Assembly: GCF_042477335.2 (NCBI RefSeq)
Contig: NC_091245.1
Location: 87,148,501 to 87,212,500 of the forward strand
Source of the DNA: Ovis canadensis
Taxonomy: Eukaryota > Chordata > Mammalia > Artiodactyla > Bovidae
Length of the DNA stretch: 64,000 nucleotides
Direction of reading: 5' to 3'
Under the pieces are notes generated by a model that was not told the origin of the DNA, ran no database searches, and saw only the letters and a program-made list of their open reading frames with translations. The translations under genes and the position numbers were made by a program. This document shows, in pieces, positions 58,901 to 64,000 of this stretch. Each line of letters starts with the position of its first letter. Position 1 is the stretch's first letter.

Positions 58901-61900
58901 TACCGCACCCTGGCCGGGCTGCTGCCCCATAACTACGACCCGGACAAGCGCAGCCTGAGGTGAGCGGCCGGGGAGACGAGTGGGTGGGGGTGCCAGTCAG
59001 TGGGGGAGCCACAGAGAGGGACCAGGGGTGGCAGCATCTCAGAGAGATAAGAAGGGTCCTCCAGTCACACAGGGCTTCCCAGGTGGCGCTAGTGGTAAAG
59101 AACCCACCTGCTGATGCAGGAGACATAAGAGATGCGGGTTCCATCCCTGGGTTGAGAAGGTCCCCTGGAGGAGGGCATGGCCACCCACTCCGGTAGTCTT
59201 GCCTGGAGAATCCCATGGACAGAGGAGCCTGGCAGGCTACAGAGTCGTACAGAGTCGTACAGAGTCGGGCATGACTAAAGCGACTTAGTATGTGCGCATG
59301 CCACTCACACGAATACTGTGGTGACTGTGTGCCTGCCTGGCCAGAGTTCCCAAACGCCCCGTCATCAACACACCTGTGGTGAGCATCAGCGTCCATGACG
59401 ACGAGGAGCTCCTGCCCCGTGCTTTGGACAAGCCCGTCACGGTGCAGTTCCGGCTGCTGGAGACCGAGGAGCGCACCAAACCCATCTGTGTCTTCTGGAA
59501 CCACTCGATCCTGTGAGCCTGCACTGCCCTGTGCCCCAGGCCCCAGTGCACCACCCCCTCCTGTCTCCTGACCCTGCCTCCCTCACACAGGGTCAGTGGC
59601 ACTGGTGGCTGGTCAGCCCGAGGCTGTGAAGTCGTCTTCCGCAACGAGAGCCACGTCAGCTGCCAGTGCAACCACATGACGAGCTTCGCCGTGCTCATGG
59701 ATGTGTCTCGGCGCGAGGTTGGGCCCGCAGGGCTAGGGGTGGGAGCCCAGGGCTCTGGACTGGGTGCTCAGACCCTGCCCTTCCTAATCTCCCTGTTTCT
59801 CTGCCACCCGGGCCCCCTACAGAATGGGGAGATCCTGCCACTGAAGACGCTGACATACGTGGCCCTCGGGGTCACCCTGGCTGCCCTCCTGCTCACTTTC
59901 CTCTTCCTTGCTGTCCTGCGCACGCTGCGCTCCAACCAGCATGGCATCCGGCGGAACCTGACAGCCGCCCTGGGCCTGGCTCAGCTGGTCTTCCTCCTGG
60001 GAATCAACCAGGCTGACCTCCCTGTAAGATGTTCCTCCTCACCAGAAACCCCCAGAGTCCCCCGCTCTCATGGTCCCACATCAGTCCTCCCCGGCGTTCC
60101 CCTCAATCCCTGCTTCTGCAGCCCTGAGGGGTAAAGAGCTAGCCTGGGGCCTAGCGCATGGCTTGCGCCGCTCCAGCTCCCCCTGGTTCCCCGGCGCACC
60201 ATAGAGGTACCTTCCTGTGGCCCAGACTCCCCGCTGGAGCAGCGTCCAGCACCCAGGCCCTCCTCTCCAGTCTGGTGAGAGCAGAGCCCACAGCCTGGGT
60301 GTGGCCTGGGCACTGACCGGGCGCGGCCTGGCCCTCAGTTTGCCTGCACAGTCATTGCCATCCTGCTGCACTTCCTGTACCTCTGCGCCTTCTCCTGGGC
60401 TCTGCTGGAGGCCTTGCACCTGTACCGGGCGCTCACCGAGGTGCGCGATGTCAACGCCGGCCCCATGCGATTCTACTACATGCTGGGCTGGGGTGTGCCT
60501 GCCTTCATCACAGGTACCCCCCGCCCCCAGCCCGGGTCTTGAGGTCTACATCCCTAGGGCCTTGGTGCACCTTTATGCCACCTTCTCCCGTGTACATCCC
60601 AGGCCTGGAGGCCCCACATCCCTATGCTCCGGGCCAAGTTCTCCACAAGCGTCCCTCTCATTTAACTCGGTGCCTGGGAGCCCCACCCAGGGAGAGGGTC
60701 CCCTAGGCTGGAGAGGATGGCATGGACAGAGGGTGGACAGAACCCTTCCTCCCCTGCACCTGGCCCTTGGAGCCCACTTGTCCGCTTGACTGATTCCCAA
60801 GTCCCTTGACCACCCCTCCCCGCCGCTGTCACCGCCCTCCCAGGTCTAGCTGTGGGCCTGGACCCGGAGGGCTATGGGAACCCCGACTTCTGCTGGCTCT
60901 CCATCTACGACACACTCATATGGAGTTTCACCGGCCCCGTGGCCTTTGCGGTCTCGGTAAATGCTAGAGAGTGCCTGGGGGTGGGGCGGAGCAGGCTGAG
61001 CGTGAACTCATGCTCCCCTTGAGGAATGGTGGAGGTGTCCCTGGGGGTGGGATGGAAGCCGTCTGTGTCCTGACGATCCCCCCTCACACCCCCTCCTCCC
61101 CTGCCAGATGAGTGTCTTCCTGTACATCCTGGCGGCCCGGGCTTCCTGTGCTGCCCAGCGGCAGGGCTTTGAGAAGAAAGGCCCTGTGTGAGTATGGGCT
61201 GGGGGTGCCTGGGCGGTGGGTGGGCACCAGCGTGGGAGGCCCTGCAGCCAGACTCACAGCGCCCCTGTCCCCAGCTCGGGGCTGCGGCCCTCCTTCGCCG
61301 TCCTACTGCTGCTGAGCGCCACGTGGCTGCTGGCACTGCTGTCTGTCAACAGCGACACCCTCCTCTTCCACTACCTCTTCGCTGCCTCCAATTGTGTCCA
61401 GGTACCGGCCCGGGCCCTGCCCCGTGGGAGGCCGCTGGAGTTCTGTGTGGCCGGGAGCGTGACTAGGAGGTCCGTTAATCAGCACTTACAGTTGCTGCTT
61501 CCTGCCTGTCAGGGCCCCTTCATCTTCCTCTCCTACGTGGTGCTTAGCAAGGAGGTCCGGAAAGCACTCAAGTTTGCCTGCAGCCGCAAGCCCAGCCCTG
61601 ACCCTGCTCTGACCACCAAGTCCACCCTGACCTCGGTGAGGGAGCCGGGGGTCCAGGAGGTGGAGGGGTCATGGGGAGTATGAGGCAGGGGAGAGGCAGG
61701 AGGCCCAAGGAGACCATTCTCTGTGCTTTTTGTCCCACTTTTTCTCCATCCTTACATCCTTTCCTGAAAGGAAGAAGGGGTGGTGAGATGGTATGTGTGG
61801 CCTGGGAGGAGGGGGCATGGTTGGGGGTGGGGAGGGGGTGCTGAGTTGAGAGAGATGGGAGTGGAGCATGGGAGAATGTGACCAAGACAGGTAATCGGTC

Positions 61901-63976
61901 ATAAATGCCCCACACCTGAGAGTCTCTTGTGTGTCTTGGTAAATCTGTGTCTCCCAGGATGCTCTCAGGAGGGCCGTCTTTTGCTAACAACCCCTATTAG
62001 ACAGCCGAGTCCAGGGTATCTGGGAGACATAGAACTGGCTCAGCTATGGCAGAGCTGCAGCTGCCACCAGGCCCTGAAATGGGGGCAGCAGGGGCGTGGT
62101 GCCCCTCTCTCCAGTCCTTGGCACACGGTGGGGAGAATTTAGGGCAAGCTCCCTCAGCCCTTCCACTTCCCAGCCTGGGGCCACCCCGTCCCACTCCCCA
62201 ACATACTGACCTGTTTCCCACTTAGTCCTACAACTGCCCCAGCCCCTACGGGGATGGAAGGCTGTACCAGCCCTATGGAGACTCAGCCGGCTCCCTGCAC
62301 AGTGCCAGCCGCTCTGGCAAGAGTCAGCCCAGCTACATCCCCTTCTTGCTGAGGTGAGGCCTGGCGAGGTGGGGTGGGGGGTGGCGGGCTGGGGAGCGAG
62401 GAAGGGCACCAGGCCTGCTAGACCCAGGCCGGGCAGCTAGGAGTTGGGTAGCACACACCGTGGCTGACACGGTGGCAGCTTGAACCTAGAAGTGGTGAGG
62501 GACATGGGACAGGAACGGGAAAACCCAGGACAGACAAGAGAATGAGACACAGGTGAGGACCAGGCAGATGCCACCAGGGTGTCTTGTCTTCTTAGGGAGG
62601 AGTCCACGCTGAACCCCGGCCAAGGGCCCCCTGGCCTGGGGGACCCCGGTGGCCTGTTCCTGGAAGGTCAAAACCAGCAGCATGGTGAGGACGGAATCTC
62701 CTGATGGCCAGTGGCGGGTGGAGGCCCAGCCACCCGGCTTTTACTGAGGGTGGGCGGTGGCGGATGAGCTGTCGTGATCTCTCCCCCACCTGCTAGACCC
62801 AGACACAGATTCCGACAGTGACCTGTCCCTGGAGGATGACCAGAGCGGCTCCTATGCATCTACCCACTCATCAGACAGCGAGGAGGAGGAAGAGGAAGAG
62901 GAGAGGGAGGCAGCCTTCCCTGGAGAACCAGGCTGGGACAGCCTGCTGGGGCCTGGGGCCGAGAGACTGCCCCTGCACAGTACCCCTAAGGGTGGGCCAG
63001 TGCAGGGCTGTGGCCTCTGGGGGCAGTGGGAGGGCAGAGGGGCTGGGATTTCTGGGAGGTGAGACTAAGGTGGTGATTCTCCTGACTGCCTTCTCTGGGC
63101 CTTATCTACTTCCTCTGTCCACCAGATGGGGGCCTGGGGCCTGGGAAGGTCCCCTGGCCAGGAGACTTTGGGACCACAGCAAAGGAAGGCTGTGGCAACG
63201 GGGCCTCTGAGGAGCGGCCACGAGAGAATGGAGATGCCCTGACTTGGGAGGGCTCCCTGGGCCCGCTTCCAGGCCCTTCTGCCCAGCCTCACAAAGGTGA
63301 GTGGGGTGTGCGCAGCTGCATGCTCCCCATCAGCAGCCCCCCGCCTCACACCAGCCTGTGGCCAGCGGGCGTGCTCCTTCCACCTGCCCTTCATGGAGCC
63401 CACCCTCTGGCCCGCAGGCATCCTCAAGAAGAAGTGTCTGCCCACCATCAGTGAGAAGAGCAGTCTCCTCCGGCTACCCCCCGAGCAAGGCACCACGTCT
63501 TCCCGGGGCTCCTCAGCCAGCGAGGGCAGCCGGGGTGGGCCCCCTCCCCGCCCTCCCCCCCGGCAGAGTCTCCAGGAGCAGCTGAATGGGGTCATGCCCA
63601 TTGCCATGAGCATCAAGGCGGGCACAGTGGATGAGGACTCCTCAGGCTCTGAGTGAGTGTGGCTGGGTGGGCGGATCAGGGTGCAGCCCCGCCGAGGCCC
63701 TGCCTCCAGACCTCCCCCAGGCCACCTTGGTTGGCAGCAGACTGTGGTCCGGGGCCCTTCGGGCCACGTGCCCACAGACATGGTGCCCCACGGGGTCGGC
63801 CCAGCCCGGCGTCGGGTAGAGTTGGGGAGGGCAGGGGGCTGGGGTTGCTTTTCTGCTTCCTTCTTTGGGGAAAGCTGCTCCCTGCCTCCTCTGCTCTGAC
63901 TAACCCTCTGTCTGCCTTGTCTGTCACTTTGCTTTCCTGCCTCTCCAGATTTCTCTTCTTTAACTTCCTGCATTAA
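40648..63976 (+). CDS. CELSR2: Cadherin EGF LAG seven-pass G-type receptor 2 (34 coding exons)
   Basis: Adhesion GPCR of the Flamingo family. It acts at the plasma membrane in planar cell polarity, dendrite and axon growth and ependymal cilia (family knowledge). The open frame runs through 34 exons, all listed separately and all GT-AG, giving 2920 residues (human is 2923 as I recall it). Order: signal peptide (LLLLLLLPPLLGDQ, about residues 15-31); cysteine-containing pro-segment ending in RRKR (167-170); nine cadherin repeats (about 172-1120); EGF-like modules; laminin G 1 (about 1375-1560); EGF; laminin G 2 (about 1610-1790); two EGFs; laminin-type EGF (about 1880-1967); hormone-receptor domain (about 1970-2030); GAIN domain with GPS (cleavage at about 2353/2354); seven membrane helices (about 2375-2610); and a serine-rich cytosolic tail with an acidic run. 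No frameshift or internal stop is present. Confidence 0.97.
46991..47207 (-). repeat. Bov-tA SINE (CELSR2 intron 1)
   Basis: Minus-strand copy led by a gtgtgcgcgtgcgtgc run and ending gagccactgtggaagccct. Confidence 0.86.
48231..48425 (+). repeat. Bov-tA SINE (CELSR2 intron 1)
   Basis: Sense copy beginning gggcttccctggtggctcag, about 320 bases before exon 2. Confidence 0.86.
48745..49392 (+). CDS. CELSR2: CELSR2 coding exon 2
   Basis: Residues 1101-1316. End of the ninth cadherin repeat (VTAQCSLRVTIITDEM), a membrane-distal spacer, then EGF-like modules CLREPCENYMRC and DLCYSRPCGPHGRC. The exon is strikingly GC- and CpG-rich. Confidence 0.95.
49393..51301. other. CELSR2: CELSR2 intron 2
   Basis: GC-rich intron. 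A MIR element lies at about 49660-49870 (gggtgaccttgggcaagttac, then gtgaggattaattaaat). Nothing else recognised. Confidence 0.55.
51302..51524 (+). CDS. CELSR2: CELSR2 coding exon 3
   Basis: About residues 1317-1390. Closes one EGF (EHCE), contains EGF CTPGVCKNGGTCVNLLVGGF and starts laminin G 1 (SFITFRGLRQRFHF). Confidence 0.95.
51948..52063 (+). CDS. CELSR2: CELSR2 coding exon 4
   Basis: About residues 1391-1429, laminin G 1 core (FATKERDGLLLYNGRFNEKH). Confidence 0.95.
52238..52326 (+). CDS. CELSR2: CELSR2 coding exon 5
   Basis: About residues 1430-1459, laminin G 1 (ESTTTVSPFVPGGVSDGQWH). Confidence 0.94.
52725..52882 (+). CDS. CELSR2: CELSR2 coding exon 6
   Basis: About residues 1460-1511, laminin G 1 (KVAVVTVDGCDTGVALRFGA). 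Confidence 0.95.
53230..53393 (+). CDS. CELSR2: CELSR2 coding exon 7
   Basis: About residues 1512-1566, end of laminin G 1 (SLDLTGPLLLGGVPDLPESF, then FVGCMRDL). Confidence 0.95.
53543..53668 (+). CDS. CELSR2: CELSR2 coding exon 8 (EGF between the laminin G domains)
   Basis: About residues 1567-1608, a complete EGF module (CDSNTCHNGGTCVNQWDAFS and onward). The donor is GTAGGT. Confidence 0.95.
54037..54203 (+). CDS. CELSR2: CELSR2 coding exon 9
   Basis: About residues 1609-1664, start of laminin G 2 (WHLSLMFRTRQADGVLLQAV). Confidence 0.95.
54470..54757 (+). CDS. CELSR2: CELSR2 coding exon 10
   Basis: Residues 1665-1760, most of laminin G 2 (ANDGDWHHAQLALG, then GGVPGPASGVARGFRGCLQ). Confidence 0.95.
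54843..55017 (+). CDS. CELSR2: CELSR2 coding exon 11
   Basis: Residues 1761-1818, end of laminin G 2 and start of an EGF (CDSNPCPANSYCSDDWDSYS). Confidence 0.95.
55266..55407 (+). CDS. CELSR2: CELSR2 coding exon 12
   Basis: About residues 1819-1865, EGF module VCDLNPCEHQSMC ending YLGPYCET. Confidence 0.95.
55567..55687 (+). CDS. CELSR2: CELSR2 coding exon 13
   Basis: About residues 1866-1906, RIDQPCPRGWWGHPTCGPC, start of the laminin-type EGF region. Confidence 0.95.
56107..56290 (+). CDS. CELSR2: CELSR2 coding exon 14 (laminin-type EGF)
   Basis: Residues 1907-1967. The cysteine pattern CLLCDCYPTGSLSRVC then CPCKPGVIGRQCDRC is that of a laminin EGF module. Confidence 0.95.
56467..56568 (+). 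CDS. CELSR2: CELSR2 coding exon 15 (hormone-receptor domain)
   Basis: About residues 1968-2001. GIWWPRTRFGLPAAAPCPKG is the typical HRM/HormR segment. Confidence 0.95.
57258..57352 (+). CDS. CELSR2: CELSR2 coding exon 16
   Basis: About residues 2002-2033, end of the hormone-receptor domain (RHCDEHRGWLPPNLFNC). Confidence 0.95.
57596..57805 (+). CDS. CELSR2: CELSR2 coding exon 17 (GAIN)
   Basis: Residues 2034-2103, helical part of the GAIN domain, with N-glycosylation sequons NES and NAT. Confidence 0.95.
58287..58470 (+). CDS. CELSR2: CELSR2 coding exon 18 (GAIN)
   Basis: About residues 2104-2164, GAIN domain (LLRVGSALLDAANKRHWELI). Confidence 0.95.
58564..58692 (+). CDS. CELSR2: CELSR2 coding exon 19 (GAIN)
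   Basis: About residues 2165-2207 (VISVVRLDKGSFAGAKLPRY). The donor is GTCAGT, a weaker form. Confidence 0.94.
58779..58959 (+). CDS. CELSR2: CELSR2 coding exon 20 (GAIN)
   Basis: About residues 2208-2267. Basic RRQRRHPELSQ segment, then VIIYRTLAGLLPHNYDPDKR. Confidence 0.95.
59072..59290 (+). repeat. Bov-tA SINE with 10-bp tandem triplication (CELSR2 intron 20)
   Basis: Sense copy lying within the 385-base intron 20, so the SINE makes up over half of it. Near its 3' end the unit agagtcgtac is repeated almost three times (59241-59268). Confidence 0.86.
59345..59512 (+). CDS. CELSR2: CELSR2 coding exon 21 (GAIN to GPS)
   Basis: About residues 2268-2323, ending in the GPS opening CVFWNHSI. 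Confidence 0.95.
59591..59717 (+). CDS. CELSR2: CELSR2 coding exon 22 (GPS cleavage site)
   Basis: Residues 2324-2366. GPS core CQCNHMTSFAVLMDVS with the predicted autocatalytic cut between M2353 and T2354 (codons 59676-59681). The new N-terminus TSFAVLM would be the tethered agonist. Confidence 0.95.
59823..60023 (+). CDS. CELSR2: CELSR2 coding exon 23 (TM1-TM2)
   Basis: Residues 2367-2433. Hydrophobic segments YVALGVTLAALLLTFLFLAV and LTAALGLAQLVFLLGINQ are the first two membrane helices. Confidence 0.95.
60339..60513 (+). CDS. CELSR2: CELSR2 coding exon 24 (TM3-TM4)
   Basis: Residues 2434-2491. Third helix (CTVIAILLHFLYLCAFSWAL) with its extracellular-end cysteine, and fourth helix (FYYMLGWGVPAFIT). 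Confidence 0.95.
60844..60956 (+). CDS. CELSR2: CELSR2 coding exon 25 (extracellular loop 2, TM5)
   Basis: About residues 2492-2529. NPDFCWLS holds the conserved loop-2 cysteine, followed by the start of helix 5 (LIWSFTGPVAFAVS). Confidence 0.95.
61108..61187 (+). CDS. CELSR2: CELSR2 coding exon 26 (end of TM5, intracellular loop 3)
   Basis: About residues 2530-2555 (MSVFLYILAARASC, then the basic loop QRQGFEKKGPV). Confidence 0.95.
61275..61401 (+). CDS. CELSR2: CELSR2 coding exon 27 (TM6-TM7)
   Basis: About residues 2556-2598. Helix 6 (FAVLLLLSATWLLALLSVN) and start of helix 7 (FHYLFAASNCVQ). Confidence 0.95.
61513..61635 (+). CDS. CELSR2: CELSR2 coding exon 28 (TM7, start of tail)
   Basis: Residues 2599-2639. 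GPFIFLSYVVLSKEVRKALK ends helix 7 and opens the cytosolic tail. Confidence 0.95.
62226..62353 (+). CDS. CELSR2: CELSR2 coding exon 29 (tail)
   Basis: About residues 2640-2681, tyrosine- and serine-rich tail (SYNCPSPYGDGRLYQPYGD). Confidence 0.94.
62596..62684 (+). CDS. CELSR2: CELSR2 coding exon 30 (tail)
   Basis: About residues 2682-2711, proline/glycine-rich tail segment. Confidence 0.93.
62797..62991 (+). CDS. CELSR2: CELSR2 coding exon 31 (acidic tail)
   Basis: About residues 2712-2776. Serine/aspartate repeats (DPDTDSDSDLSLEDDQSGSY) followed by a run of eight glutamates after SSDS, an obvious casein-kinase-like acidic region. Confidence 0.95.
63126..63296 (+). CDS. CELSR2: CELSR2 coding exon 32 (tail)
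   Basis: About residues 2777-2833 (GKVPWPGDFGTTAKEG and onward). Confidence 0.94.
63418..63652 (+). CDS. CELSR2: CELSR2 coding exon 33 (tail)
   Basis: About residues 2834-2911. Basic GILKKKCLPTISEKSSLL, a proline run PPPRPPPR, ending EDSSGSE. The donor GTGAGT is at 63653. Confidence 0.95.
63949..63976 (+). CDS. CELSR2: CELSR2 coding exon 34 (last nine codons with stop)
   Basis: Acceptor CTCCAG at 63943-63948. The 28 coding bases give FLFFNFLH then TAA at 63974-63976, the carboxyl end I know for human CELSR2. Only about 24 bases of 3' UTR follow in the window. Confidence 0.93.
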
Positions 63977-64000
63977 CCCTGGGCCGTGGTTCCTACACCC

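Noticed and set aside
63065-63973. 302-codon minus-strand frame over the last CELSR2 exons
   Set aside because: Spans well-supported exons and introns 31-34 of CELSR2 on the opposite strand; composition is a GC shadow.

Overview
This is mammalian nuclear DNA from a ruminant, most likely cattle or a close bovid. Two spliced protein-coding genes with vertebrate CpG-island promoters sit in a background full of ruminant-specific repeats: Bov-tA and Bov-A2 SINEs, and BovB (RTE-clade) LINE fragments. The gene order, SARS1 followed by CELSR2 on the same strand, matches human 1p13.3. The species call rests on repeats and synteny only; I cannot separate cattle from other bovids. Layout: 1-6252 is repeat-rich DNA with no gene I can support. 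6265-26600 holds SARS1 (cytosolic seryl-tRNA synthetase, 11 coding exons, 514 residues), with its CpG island at the start and an AATAAA signal at 26577-26582. Its long introns 1 and 2 carry much BovB, L1 and SINE material. 26601-39900 is intergenic and holds a BovB copy (31283-32235), an L1 3' fragment (36395-36985), a 1.8 kb BovB copy (37806-39599) and two short stretches that look like candidate regulatory DNA. 39960-40647 is the CELSR2 CpG island and likely 5' UTR. 40648-63976 holds all 34 coding exons of CELSR2 (2920 residues), an adhesion GPCR of the Flamingo/planar-cell-polarity family. The window ends about 25 bases after its stop codon, in 3' UTR. Every SARS1 and CELSR2 exon junction was placed by hand. 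All introns are GT-AG, and the reading frame closes exactly across both genes. The two genes do not act together: SARS1 charges tRNA-Ser in the cytosol, while CELSR2 is a plasma-membrane adhesion receptor. Their adjacency is conserved synteny, not an operon. I found no new gene system. The points most worth checking are transposable-element insertions close to both promoters, an inverted BovB rearrangement bracketed by a 20-bp direct repeat, arginine-rich upstream ORFs before CELSR2, a degenerate calcium linker in its cadherin array, and candidate noncoding elements between the genes.
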